Assembly: GCA_030789695.1 (NCBI GenBank)
Contig: JAULAV010009262.1
Location: forward strand, 16,949-80,948
DNA length: 64,000 bases
DNA from: Scilla litardierei
Taxonomy: Eukaryota; Streptophyta; Magnoliopsida; Asparagales; Asparagaceae
Direction of reading: 5' to 3'
Shown piece after piece: positions 21,344 through 32,885 of this stretch (its first letter is position 1; each line of letters starts with the position of its first letter). A program made the position numbers and the translations under genes. The notes beneath the pieces are model-generated. The model worked only from the letters and a program-made list of their open reading frames with translations, was not told the origin of the DNA and did not search any database.

Positions 21344-22568
21344 CTAAGCAGGTGGTGGCACTTCACCAGCACCATCCTGTGGCGGGGGTGGTGGTGGAGG
21401 TGGTGGCTGCTGGGAGGGTGTGGGTGGTGGAGGTAGGCGTGCCAGAATTTGAGTCAGGCAAGCCTGAATATTGGGAAGCATGGCGACGCGGGACTGCACG
21501 AAACTGACCATGGCAGAGAGGGCCCTGAAGTCTCCTCGAAGTCCACTAACAGCCCCCTCAAGAGCACGAATGCTCTGAACTAGAGTGTCAGGGGGTGGTG
21601 GAGCGGAGGGACGCACAGGTCGAACAGGTGAGGTGCGGGGTTGTCTCTGGCGGGCGGTGTATAGGATGGGGCCAGCAGGGTAGTGTGGAAGTGGTGCTGT
21701 GCTCGGTAAGGGATGCCCAACCTCGGTGTGAGGCTGGGACGCAGGCTGGGTCGAAGCAGCAGCAGCGACAACAGAGGTGGAAGGCAAAATAGGCGATGAG
21801 GTAGCAGGAGAGGTCAGTGACGCAGAAATGGGGACAGAAGTAACGACACTCTCGGTGAAGACATCGGCAGTGGGGTCAGAAGGGCCAACGGCCGGGGTGG
21901 CCGTGGACAAAAGTGAGGTCAGGACCGCCACTACGGCGGTAAAGGAGGTCACGTCGGTCTCTAAAATGGTGGTGGGACACTTGGGGCTAAGAGAGGTGAT
22001 AGGCTCGACGGACATAGGCTCAGCGGTGGTGGTGGTGGTGGTGGTGGATGGCTCAGCAAGGGTACTACCGACACTGACAGAAGTGTGGACAGAAGTGTCG
22101 GGAGGTGCAGACAGTGCAGGTGCAGGCTGAGGGATCACAGGGTCAACATGTGGTGTAGGGGGTGCCTGCTCAGCATCCTCAGCCTTAAGCACGTAGGCAG
22201 CGGGGATACGGAGATCCATCGCTGGAATCCAATCCCCGTGGGCCGGTCCAATGTGTGTCCGAGCTAGGCTCAGAAGAACCATGTAGTCAGCACTAAAGGG
22301 ACCGTGCAACCACAACCAGTGCCTGCGACCGTGGGGACGAAGCATCTTCATCCGGGCCATAACATCTATCGAAAGTGAAGTGGGGCCCGGGGCTCGACGC
22401 AAGTCGTCAGGCAGGTCCACGCCGGTCATAAGGGATAGAAGTGTGATCAGACCGCCGCAACAAATAGGTGAACGAGCGCTCACCGAAATGATGATGCGGT
22501 CTAGAAACCAACTAGCAATGTCGATCTCGACGGCGGGGACCAAGTCGTCGCTACCCCTATCCAGAACC
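21344..22568 (-). pseudogene. Athila post-pol ORF (ATHILA ORF-1 / envelope-like position), 3' part
   Basis: Downstream portion of the frame begun at 32361, cut off by the LARD insertion at 22569. Its first part matches the family's second half (near 22420-22480, GGLITLLSLMTGVDL; near 22320, HGRRHWLWLHGPF). It then becomes a low-complexity Pro/Ser/Thr-rich linker, including a Thr run encoded by a ggt/acc microsatellite near 22028-22052, then a predicted coiled coil (near 21500-21560) and a Pro-rich end. The N-terminal codons of the long open frame upstream of 22568 belong to the inserted LTR and not to this gene. Leaving out the insert and one target duplication, the two parts are in the same frame. 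Fold and function are unknown; I see no clear signal peptide or membrane helix in this part. Confidence 0.8.
22564..22568. repeat. Target site duplication, left copy (GAACC)
   Basis: gaacc immediately before the TG of the inserted element is repeated at 31614-31618 after its CA. A 5 bp duplication is the standard LTR retrotransposon signature and fixes both ends of the insert. Confidence 0.95.
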
Positions 22569-25133
22569 TGTAGGGAAATTCGCGGTCCCTTAGGGCACAA
22601 AAACTCTAGTCCCGTCCTAAGTCGGACGGAACCTAGACACAAAAACAATAGCAGTGGAAGAAAAACTAGTTAATCTAAATTAACATGCAGTTAAAACAAT
22701 TTTAACTTAGCCCTAAGGTCCAAGACCCTATGCCAAGATCTATGCCGACTTGGGATGGATCTGACCATCCCAAGAAGGATCTAGCCTACTGCGATTAAAC
22801 TAAACTAATGCTAATAAAATACTTTAACCACATACCCGGAATCTCAGCCCTGAAGCAGGCGAGATGTTCCGCGCCGTCTTCCGAGCTGCTCCCGTCCCAC
22901 GCCGAGCCGCTCCTTGAACCGCTCCCCGAAACGCTCCTCGAACCGCTCCGCATCCCGAGGCAATCAATCCCCTTGTCGCCGAGCCTACCACGCGCCGAAG
23001 AAAGTTTCACGCGAGTGAAACCTCCGCCAAGATTTCGGATCCAGAATCTGAACTCCTTTGCGGCTTTGCTAGAGCCCGCAGGAGTAAGGCAGAAATTTAG
23101 GGAGAAGAGAAATATTAATTTAAGCTTAGATCCGAGCGTGCTCCAACATTTACGAGAGCCGCTCAGATCTAGAGCTTGGGACGAGTTTTGAGGAAGGGGG
23201 AGACCCCTATTTATATAGGCGGCGGACTCTCCCCTTTTCTCAAAATCCGATGTGGGACTAAACAATGAGTTAATTAAAATCAAGTTAGTTTGCACTTCAC
23301 AAAGTGCAAACTTCCGTGAATTTTAACTCACTCACCGTTGAGCTTCAGGATTGATACAACCTATCAATACGACGAGCGTTCAACGGTGAACGCATAGGAA
23401 AAAACCGTTCGTCAATCGGAGTTCGTTTGACCCTCCAATTGAACGTCCAAAGATCAGCCCAAAGCCACCCAAAACACAAAACTGCAGCCGTCAAGGAATT
23501 CTGCCTAGGGTTCGCAACCCTAGGCGTGTGGGGCCCACCAGTGGGCCCCACTGACTTGACCTGCGCGCGTAGACCGAGCCAGGCACGTGCAGTGCACGCG
23601 CCCCGAGGCGCGTGCGCTGCACGCGCCTGTCTGGGCGCGTGCGCTGCACGCGCCCAGCGCCTCAGCGTTGGGCGTGTGCGGCGCACGCGCCCAGCTGGCG
23701 CGTGCGCCCGTGCCTGGCGGGCGCCCGCGTCAGCGGGCGGGCCCGCTGACGCGGGCGTCAGCCTGCGTCAGCGGGCCCCCCCTCTTTTTCTTGGGCCTGG
23801 GTTTATTTAATCAGCCCCTTTGGGCTGATGGGCTTTGGGGTTTACACTGTTTTGGCCATAACTATTATGTTTGGCGTCCGATTTGGACGCCGTTCAAACC
23901 TGGGTCTAGACCGGGACATTCTCGTCTTATCCGTGAACTTTTTCTTGCGTTTATATTATTAAATATTGTATTAAACAATTTAATACACATTTAATCGCTT
24001 TTGCATCAAATGCAAAATAGTCCCTATCTAGGCTGAAATTATCATATTGCATCAAATGCAATTATTTCATCTTTTGCATCAAATGCAAATATTCTCCCTA
24101 ACTAATTTCTACCTATTACTAGACGAAGAATCGCACTCTGTGTGAGACCCTACAGCCTGACCCTTACAACAGGTTGGGCTCGAAGCCCTATACGGCAGTG
24201 ACCACGAGCAGTGGTTGCCGTCCCTGCTTCAGGAATCATCATTATGTGGTTGACTCATTGACATGAGTATTGTCGGGACCACCTGACTGTTTCCGTGATG
24301 AATTCCACAGTTATAGTCTTTTCGTCTTAATTATGTCATGTAGATCAAGTCTGGAGTATGGTCAAACTGTCAACCCCAACAACTTGACTCCGGTTAGTTT
24401 CTATCAATCTTTAGTCAATAAATGTTGGACTTCTTCCAACATACTCTGCGCAGAGTTTTTACTAAAGACCGAACTAACTCTACGACACTAACTCCCATTG
24501 ACCGGGAGAGACGAATCCTCTCTTGGTCATTACTCGCCTCGTACGTTTCAAGTGACACCCAATCAAAAGACCTTTCGACAGGCCTTGCCTCGAAGCTAGG
24601 TCAGTTGATCTAAGTGGCACCGTTCACGCACAGGTCCGTCAAAATGACCTCAAGTCAAAAGACCAACTATCCTATCATCACTCAGAGTTATCACTGACAG
24701 ATTGGTCAATATAACCATATGATAACTCTAGTGGATCGTTCAGTGAACTCATTCTAATGAGCACCTGTGTCTCGTCTTCGACTTCGCCAAGTCAAGCGAT
24801 CATGAGATCATCGCCACCGCTAAACGGTGAAGACTAAGACACAATGGTCTATCCGATGTTTCGATATCCTTGTCTCGGAACATCTACGACCACGAACCAT
24901 TTTAGACTTATGCTACAGACGGTCAAACATTTCTCCATGATCGAGATACTCATCTCGATACCCGTTTGACCTTGCATAAAGTTTCAGGACTTTACCTAAG
25001 TTAATATCTAATGTTAACTACATTACAATATAACTTAGATAAATTATTACCAAACAGCTTACTGTTATTTCGAACAAGATGTTTGTGCTATTCACACAGG
25101 AATAAATGGCCTCGAGGGCATAATATTCCTACA
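22569..25133 (-). repeat. 3' LTR of LARD copy Y
   Basis: 2565 bp, ends tgtagggaaa...aatattcctaca, an 8 bp imperfect inverted terminus. Contains the minus-strand TATA box (23218-23207), the GC-rich palindromic block at 23560-23775 and three copies of the inverted word ttgcatcaaatgcaa at about 23999, 24046 and 24074. ORFs in the GC-rich part (Arg/Ala-rich) are composition artefacts. Confidence 0.93.
23207..23775 (-). promoter_or_regulatory. LARD Y 3' LTR promoter region: GC-rich palindromes and TATA box
   Basis: TATA box ctatataaatag on the minus strand at 23218-23207. About 340 bp upstream (23560-23775) lies a GC-rich block of short palindromic repeats such as gcgcgtgcgctgcacgcgc and cccgctgacgcggg. 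The right LTR has the same flanks but a different repeat content, showing fast turnover of the block. Confidence 0.65.
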
Positions 25134-25144
25134 TCTCCCACTTG
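25134..25144 (-). other. Polypurine tract of LARD copy Y
   Basis: tctcccacttg on the plus strand, that is caagtgggaga on the element strand, directly before the 3' LTR. LARD copy X has aaagtgggaga in the same place. Confidence 0.85.
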
Positions 25145-28100
25145 CACTCAGGCCCATTTATCTCGATATCTAATATCGTTTTTACACACAAGTTTTTCTG
25201 ACTTCATGTGATAGAGCCTTCGTGAGTGGATCTGCCAAAACCGTCTACACTATAGACTTAAGGGGTTTTTGTGTTTATATTAGACCAACCTTTTGAATCT
25301 TATTCAAATAGTTCATTTGGTCTGTCGGAATCCATAATATTTTATTTTACTTGGATCTTATCCAGTTTATCGTACCTTACGATAATCATTTAAATTAGTA
25401 ATTGGTCATTACAAATGGCTCATATTTATTTCTGATAAAGTATCAAACTTTTTGATTACTTTGTCAAAATATATGTTCTATTTCTTTGATGCCTCGCATG
25501 TAATTTATACGCTCCCACTGACCTTGAAAACTTTCTGGCCAATTCATATAAGTTGGTTCGTCTAAATCATATTTAGAAAAAACGAACTTATAAGTGAATG
25601 CTCCAATTTTCATGGTCAACTTAAGCGTTTTACATCGGCTTTGGTCCGAGTAGATCTGTACACATCTGTTGGCAAAACCGGTTTCATCATAATCCGTTTT
25701 AAAGAAATTAGGATGAAAACCGTTCTCGTCCAACATGATCGTACTTCACTATTTTCTTTTCTGCACCAATCTTTCAACTTAAAGATTTACTTGCAGTAAG
25801 TGAGGAAACATTTTCCTTGGGTACGTAAACTAAATTCTCAAATTTATTTACGCACACGGACCTATTCTGATTGCATCAAGTTTTAAATTGGAGTTACTAC
25901 TCCGAATTTCATCCTAGAAGTTGACTAAGTCATCATCAGTTATGATGTCTAACTCGACAATCCGTCTCACGAGATTCGAGTAATTATACAACTTCCTTAC
26001 GATTGATTTATTGAATATATAATTGATAATGTCCTTATAGAACATTATCAAAACTTAGGCATTACTATCTGGGACTTAACCCAGAGGGAGGAGTTAACTC
26101 AGAGTCACTTATTCATGGATCGCACCAAGTCTAACTAAGTGTGATTCATACCTTTTAACACTCTGATGTGTTAACAGACTTGACCTGAGAGAAAATCACA
26201 TTTTCTTTTAATTACACAAGATTTTTATTTAGCTAAGTATTTGACCATTCGATCTAATCGAATCAGTTTAAATACTTTAGTCATTTCGTTCTTTATTTTA
26301 TCAGACTTGCGTTTCATCAAGAACACATGTCTTAGTAAAATATACGAATAACTTATTTTGGTTAATCTAGACTTGGGTACATCAGTATGTACTAGACTGA
26401 GTTCGACAACTCATTCTCCCACTGTCTCACAGATGGGTTTCGGCCATTGTATCTAAGAGGCTAAGACTCACAAGTGTCCGTAGACTTCATAATACGAGAG
26501 GTCAGACCCCTCTTTATGTGACTTGTGAAGCTTAATCTCTTGATACGGCCTAGTCTAATTTTACCATATAAGTTTGCTACTATCTTGTGTATTTATATAT
26601 TAACTTTTAATATATATATATAGTTATTTACAAATTACTTAACACAAAACATTACTTCAGAAGCAATGTGACGACATTCGTCAAAATGTGTTATACGTCT
26701 TTTGTATAACAACTTATTCCGAAATGTGACATCAAAATATGTCACGTTTTCATTTCCTCCTACTTATGCCTCTACTAATGATAAATTAAACTAACTTTCT
26801 CAATTGACTTTCCGAAGTGCCTTCTTCCTTTTCTAAATCACATTTAGATATCAACATAAATAAATAGCTATGCAAGCAACTTATGTATCCAAACGCTTGA
26901 GCTTTGCAATCTTGAGTGTAGCTCAAGAAGTTGCTTGTCTCAAGATCCGGTTGGGATACATAGTCTTGCACCGCTCATGCACTCGTATTCGACTCAAACG
27001 GTTTAATCGAATTCTCGAACTTTGCGGATCAAAATTGTTTGTCCATACAACCTTGAGGGTAGCTCGACAAGTTGTAGGGAGAAACATACTTTGAATGTCC
27101 TATATGTTCAAGCTGCCTCATATAGAGACGAGTGACATGAAGCTTTAATTTATTTGTTGGACCCAGAACTTAATGAAATCATATTTCTTAAGTCTGTTCT
27201 TTAGAAGGTCATTTAATGTCAACGAGAATATAGTTTTAATTCTATCAATTAGAATTTAACTTGATATTCAATTAATCAACTTTTTGACCAATTAACTCAT
27301 TAAAATATTATATTTTAATTCCTACGGTAAACATAGTCTTGCCCTAGTTTTAGCATATGTTCAATATTAAATATAGGTAGATTGGCTTTTATCTATCTAT
27401 ATCCTCCCACTATTTTTACGAACGTTTTAAAGCTTAATAACGAACGATTTAATCGAATTAAAAATTAATGGGTAAGAGTTCCAATCACCTTGAGTCTAAA
27501 CAACCTTGAGTGTAGCTCAACAAGTTGATTGACTCTGCGATCGGAAGATGACTCTTCATCGATCATATCGGATATGACTCTCTTAATCGGTTTTTGCCCC
27601 TAGCCATTTGTGATCATGAGTGTGCTCATCCAAATCACCATGTCTAGTCTAGTCGGACCCTTGTTTTCATGTCTAGCCTGACTTGCCCCTCAGCTCGGTG
27701 TATGCACGACACGTCGGTTTGGGTCAGGTCTTAGACTACATCTAGGCAGACTACATCCTTGACTAAACTTGCGCCGCCGCTCGGTGTATTCACGACAACG
27801 TCGGTTTGGGTCAAGTCAAGATGTCATCTTATGTATTTAAGAAGTTGGTTTCTACAAGGTTGACATGTCACAGCTTGAGTGTATCTCAACAACTGTAACA
27901 CGGGCCCTATAGTTGCTAACCCCTAAAACAAGGAGGGCTACGGCTAATCTTGAAAAAGATCATTAACGTATTTGACTTAGATATAGTCTAGGGTGTCATA
28001 CAATCATGATTCGCGACATTGCGGTCCAGCGGAACACGGCCAGGGAATTGACTAAGCCAGGATCACTACCCCTTGGACTAGCAAGGGTTGACCCAGAACT

Positions 28101-29102
28101 CTTAGCCAAGCACATTGACTGGATCATGGTCCATTGAATGAAGCTTGTCATTTTTGTATGTATGCCATAGACTAAACAGCTTTTATTAACAACTAATTAA
28201 TCCTATCAACTAGTTGAATCCTTAAATTCAAAATTTTAGGATTTGTTTAATAACTTTTATTAAGTCCTTATCAACTATAAGGTTCACGTGCTACCCTAAT
28301 CGTTATTAGGATTTTAATAAATTATTAACAACGCTAAAAGCGAAGTCCTTTAATGAGAATTAATTATAACAATTAGAATTGAAAATTCATTTAAAGGACT
28401 ACCCTAATCAGGAATTAGGTCTTAATATTGTTGTTAATGATTTATTAAAACATATCATGTCATTAAAATTCAAGTAATAAATTTTAATCATTTTTAATGG
28501 CTAACCTAAAGGGTTGTCTTGTGTTATCAAATAAGGGACAAGATTAACAAGCCAAAAAAAACTACACTAATTTTATCGCATAAAGATAGTGCACAACTAT
28601 TTAACATTTAAATATACTAAGTTTATCGCATAAACAATTTTTAGACTTTTAAAATCAGTTTTAAAAATATCTTATAAATTTAAAACATTACTTTAAAAAT
28701 TTTCCATGTTCAAAAATTTATCATATACAATTTTTAAACATCTAAAATATTTTAAACTTATCGTATAAATTTAAAGCCTTAAAATCAATTTTAAAATTTA
28801 TCACATAAATTTAAAAACACCATTTTAAAATTTACATGCTTAAAAAAATTTATCAGATAAAATTTTTAGGCATCCAAAATAAATATAAAACTTTTAAAGA
28901 TTTAAAATTAGTTTTAAAATTATCACATAAATTTTAAAACGTCATTTTAAAAATTTTCATGTTCAAAAAATTTATCACATATAATTTTGAACTTCAAAAA
29001 CATTTTTAAAATTATCTAATAACTTTAAAAAATTTAAAAGTATTAAAAAAGCATTAATAAGTTTAATGAAATCGCAGTACCTAGATCGACTACGCAAACT
29101 TA
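25145..29102 (-). other. Non-coding interior of LARD copy Y
   Basis: AT-rich, with no Gag, RT or integrase similarity in any frame. The longest minus frame (25464-25736, 90 codons) is destroyed in copy X, and a 61-codon frame at 26786-26971 starts the same way as one in copy X (MQDYVSQPDLET), but neither resembles a known family. Four copies of a hairpin word of the type CTTGAGTGTAGCTCAAG lie at 26911, 27052, 27505 and 27874. A two-copy repeat (cgctcggtgtatgcacgac type) lies near 27694 and 27779. The segment at 28560-29060 is a degenerate run of tttaaaatt-like words. Confidence 0.8.
26911..27890 (-). other. Four interspersed hairpin motifs in LARD copy Y
   Basis: CTTGAGTGTAGCTCAAG (26911-26927), CTTGAGGGTAGCTCGAC (27052-27068), CTTGAGTGTAGCTCAAC (27505-27521) and CTTGAGTGTATCTCAAC (27874-27890). 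Each has two arms around a 5-base loop, and flanking caac/gttg bases extend the possible stem. The spacing order (141, 453, 369 bp) is mirrored in copy X. Confidence 0.75.
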
Positions 29103-29115
29103 GGCTCTGATACCA
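29103..29115 (-). other. Primer binding site of LARD copy Y (tRNA-iMet)
   Basis: ggctctgatacca on the plus strand reads tggtatcagagcc on the element strand, the usual initiator-Met tRNA complement, one base from the end of the 5' LTR. Confidence 0.95.
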
Positions 29116-29116
29116 C

Positions 29117-31613
29117 TGTAGGGAAATTCGCGGTCCCTTAGGGCACAAAAACTCTAGTCACGTCCTAAGTCGGACGGAACCTAGACACAAAAATAATAGC
29201 AGCGGAAGAAAAACTAGTTAATCTAAATTAACATGCAGTTAAAACAATTTTAACTTAGCCCTAAGGTCCAAGACCATATGCCAAGATCTATGCCGACTTG
29301 GGATGGATCTGACCATCCCAAGAAGGATCTAGCCTACTGCGATTAAACTAAACTAATGCTAATAAAATACTTTAACCACATACCCGGAATCTCAGCCCTG
29401 GAGCAGGCGAGATGTTCCGCGCCGTCTTCCGAGCTGCTCCCGTCCCACGCCGAGCCGCTCCTTGAACCGCTCCCCGAACCGCTCCTCGAACCGCTCCGCA
29501 TCCCGAGGCGATCAATCCCCTTGTCGCCGAGCCTACCACGCGCCGAAGAAAGTTTCACGCGAGTGAAACCTCCGCCAAGATTTCGGATCCAGAATCCGAA
29601 CTCCTTTGCGGCTTTGCTAGAGCCCGCAGGAGTAAGGCAGAAATTTAGGGAGAAGAGAAATATTAATTTAAGCTTAGATCCGAGCGTGCTCCAACATTTA
29701 CGAGAGCCGCTCAGATCTAGAGCTTGGGACGAGTTTTGAGGAAGGGGGGAGACCCCTATTTATATAGGCGGCGGACTCTCCCCTTTTCTCAAAAACCGAT
29801 GTGGGACTGAACAATGAGTTAATTAAAATCAAGTTAGTTTGCACTTCACAAAGTGCAAACTTCCGTGAATTTTAACTCACTCACCGTTGAGCTTCAGGAT
29901 TGATACAACCTATCAATACGACGAGCGTTCAACGGTGAACGCATAGGAAAAAACCGTTCGTCAATCGGAGTTCGTTTGACCCTCTAATTGATCGTCCAAA
30001 GATCAGCCCAAAGCCACCCAAAACACAAAACTGCAGCCGTCAAGGAATTCTGCCTAGGGTTCGCAACCCTAGGCGTGTGGGGCCCACCAGTGGGCCCCAC
30101 TGACTTGACCTGCGCGCGCAGACCGAGCCAGGCGCGCCTGGCGGGCGCCCGCGTCAGCGGGTGGGCCCGCTGACGCGGGCGGGCCCGCTGACGCGGGCGG
30201 GCCCGCTGACGCGGGCGTCAGCCTGCGTCAGCAGGCTGACGCACGCGTCATCGGGCCCACCCTCTTTTTCTTGGGCCTGGGTTTATTTAATCAGCCCCTT
30301 TGGGCTGATGGGCTTTGGGGTTTACACTGTTTTGGCCATAACTATTATGTTTGGCGTCCGATTTGGACGCCGTTCGAACCTGGGTCTAGACCGGGACATT
30401 CCCGTCTTACCCGTGAACTTTTCCTTGCGTTTATATTATTAAATATTGTATTAAACAATTTAATACACATTTAATCGCTTTTGCATCAAATGCAAAATAG
30501 TCCCTATCTAAGCTTAAATTATCATATTGCATCAAATGCAATTATTTCATCTTTTGCATCAAATGCAAATATTCTCCCTAACTAATTTCTACCTATTACT
30601 AGACGAAGAATCGCACTCTGTGTGAGACCCTACAGCCTGACCCTTACAACAGGTTGGGCTCGAAGCCCTATACGGCAGTGACCACGAGCAGTGGTTGTCG
30701 TCCCTGCTTCAGGAATCATCATTATGTGGTTGACTCATTGACATGAGTATTGTCGGGACCACCTGACTGTTTCTGTGATGAATTCCACAGTTATAGTCTT
30801 TTCGTCTTAATTATGTCGTGTAGATCAAGTCTGGGGTATGGTCAAACTGTCAACCCCAACAACTTGACTCCGGTTAGTTTCTATCAATCTTTAGTCAATA
30901 AATGTTGGACTTCTTCCAACATACTCTGCGCAGAGTTTTTACTAAAGACCGAACTAACTCTACGACACTAACTCCCATTGACCGGGAGAGACGAATCCTC
31001 TCTTGGTCATTACTCGCCTCGTACGTTTCAAGTGACACCCAATCAAAAGACCTTTCGACAGGCCTTGCCTCGAAGCTAGGTCAGTTGATCTAAGTGGCAC
31101 CGTTCACGCACAGGTCCGTCAAAATGACCTCAAGTCAAAAGACCAACTATCCTATCATCACTCAGAGTTATCACTGACAGATTGGTCAATATAACCATAT
31201 GATAACTTTAGTGGATCGTTCAGTGAACTCATTCTAATGAGCACATGTGTCTCGTCTTCGACTTCGCCAAGTCAAGCGATCATGAGATCATCGCCACCGC
31301 TAAACGGTGAAGACTAAGACACAATGGTCTATCCGATGTTTCGATATCCTTGTCTCGGAACATCTACGACCACGAACCATTTTAGACTTATGCTATAGAC
31401 GGTCAAACATTTCTCCATGATCGAGATACTCATCTCGATACCCGTTTGACCTTGCATAAAGTTTCAGGACTTTACCTAAGTTAATATCTAATGTTAACTA
31501 CATTACAATATAACTTAGATAAATTATTACCAAACAGCTTACTGTTATTTCGAACAAGATGTTTGTACTATTCACACAGGAATAAATGGCCTCGAGGGCA
31601 TAATATTCCTACA
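29117..31613 (-). repeat. 5' LTR of LARD copy Y
   Basis: 2497 bp. TATA box on the minus strand at 29767-29756. The GC-rich block (30115-30260) here is built from about three tandem copies of gggcccgctgacgcgggc and lacks the gcgcgtgcgctgcac part seen in the other LTR. Elsewhere only scattered substitutions separate the two LTRs, so this insertion is younger than the Tekay element. Confidence 0.93.
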
Positions 31614-31618
31614 GAACC
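31614..31618. repeat. Target site duplication, right copy (GAACC)
   Basis: Matches 22564-22568 exactly and follows the terminal CA of LARD copy Y. Confidence 0.95.
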
Positions 31619-32361
31619 CTGGGGCGAGTCATCGCGTAGAGTATGTAGAGCTCTGGCGTAGACATCGTCCTGGGCTCGTACCTCGCTAGGAAAGTAGTCT
31701 CCATGAGGCGCTGTGCAATGCGGAGGCAGGGGTGCAGGATGGCTGAGGCCTTGGCCCTACTAGGGTCAAAGCCAGGTGGGGATATTGTGATCCGTGTCCA
31801 GAATGTGGAGGTGTCGAACGACGGGGGTGGGATGTGCGTGGGAGCGTAGGCACTGTCAGGGACAGGGACAGCGGGCCACTGGAAGAATGCACGAAGCATG
31901 TCGAGAGTGATCTCGCACTCTCAATCCATCAAGCGAAATGTGCATCCTCCAGGGGTCCGGTCAATAGAGCTCAGGACCTCCAGTGTCGGACGGATAAAAG
32001 TATCCGTCGACACCGCCAAAAAATCACGCCATCCCACGTTGTCGTACAACGTGAGAAGCCCCTCGAGTACCCCTAGGCGGTCAAGGTCAGCTAAGTGCGC
32101 GAACCTAGAGGGTACTATCGAGCGATGGCAGATACGCTCAAACTTGGCGCGATGTGCGTCATTTCGAAACGTGATCCCCATCGGCCCGATGACGGGAGCA
32201 GGTGGAGGGACAGGATCGGCTGGGATCGGCTGTGTAGGTGGTGGTGGCGGTGGCGGGCTAGGTGGAGGGGAGTCCTCCTTAGCGTGAGAGGGACCGGGGT
32301 CATCAGTCCGCCTCCACTTGGGGGCGAATCCCCGTGTACGCGGCCTAGTGCACGGAGGCAT
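31614..32361 (-). pseudogene. Athila post-pol ORF, 5' part with conserved ATHILA ORF-1 domain, one stop
   Basis: The frame most likely starts at the ATG at 32361 (MPPCTRPRTRGF), followed by a basic stretch and a Pro-rich linker; the frame stays open upstream to 32541 with a hydrophobic run, so an earlier start is possible. The conserved ATHILA ORF-1 domain begins near 32190 (FRNDAHRAKFERI) and includes DNVGWRDFL near 32040 and FRLMD near 31925. Codon 147 (31921-31923) is TGA at a place where CGA (Arg) is plausible. The LARD insertion ends the part at 31614. In Athila elements this ORF follows pol, the place of env in retroviruses, hence the envelope-like label; actual function is unproven. 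Total length without the insert would be about 655 codons. Confidence 0.82.
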
Positions 32362-32885
32362 GTGTGCCGTGAGACGTGTCCCAACTAAATAAACGATGCG
32401 GCGTGCTAAATAATGGAGCGAATGTACCTGAACACACCGCAAGAGCAATAAGTGATGCATGCGAAGAGACGCCTCCGCCGCGAAGCTAAATGCACGTCCA
32501 AAAGCTCCCCAAAGCTCCCCCAAGCTAGCCTGCAAAATCAAACGATCAAATCAGTCGATAATATTTAATATGTATGGGGGAGATGGGGGATAATAGATAG
32601 ATATGAAAATTAATTTGGATTTTGGGCTCAACGGGCCTACGGATCAAGAGAAACGGGGAGAAAAGGGGGTTTTTGGGCAAACCGAGGTGATTGGGGGTGG
32701 TGGAGGCCGGCGCCGGTGAGGTGGAGAGGCGGCTGGTGGTCGGCGTGGGGGGGGGAATAAGATCGACAGCGAGTGGCTCGATTCGGCCGAACGTCCGCGG
32801 GATGCGAAGCAGCGGCCGAGGGGAAAGCGAGCGACGGTTCGATTTGGGAAATTTGGGTTTTTAGAAATTCGCGCCCGCCGTTGAA

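Larger units (their letters stand above)
22569..31613 (-). mobile_element. Complete LARD-type non-autonomous LTR retrotransposon (copy Y)
   Basis: 9045 bp with two LTRs (22569-25133 and 29117-31613), a tRNA-iMet primer site next to the right LTR (so the element is minus-oriented), a polypurine tract next to the left LTR, and a perfect 5 bp target duplication. LTRs are about 98-99 percent identical by eye outside a GC-rich variable segment. The 3983 bp interior has no gag or pol. This matches the LARD class (large retrotransposon derivatives), which must borrow proteins from a partner. A homologous copy in the other orientation lies at 40461-48438. Confidence 0.93.

Noticed and set aside
23345..23810. 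Arg/Ala-rich ORFs on both strands
   Set aside because: They follow the GC-rich palindromic block of the LARD LTR and change completely in the other LTRs.
25464..25736. 90-codon frame in LARD Y as a possible gag remnant
   Set aside because: No Gag motif, and the matching region of LARD X is broken by stops and indels; kept only as a note under the interior.
29103..29115. tRNA-like sequence ggctctgatacca, also at 42016
   Set aside because: These are primer binding sites complementary to the tRNA 3' end; no tRNA cloverleaf surrounds them.
32362..32541. Upstream extension of the Athila post-pol ORF as a signal peptide or membrane anchor
   Set aside because: The hydrophobic run is only an open stretch before the more plausible start at 32361; I cannot tell coding from leader, so I did not call a signal peptide.
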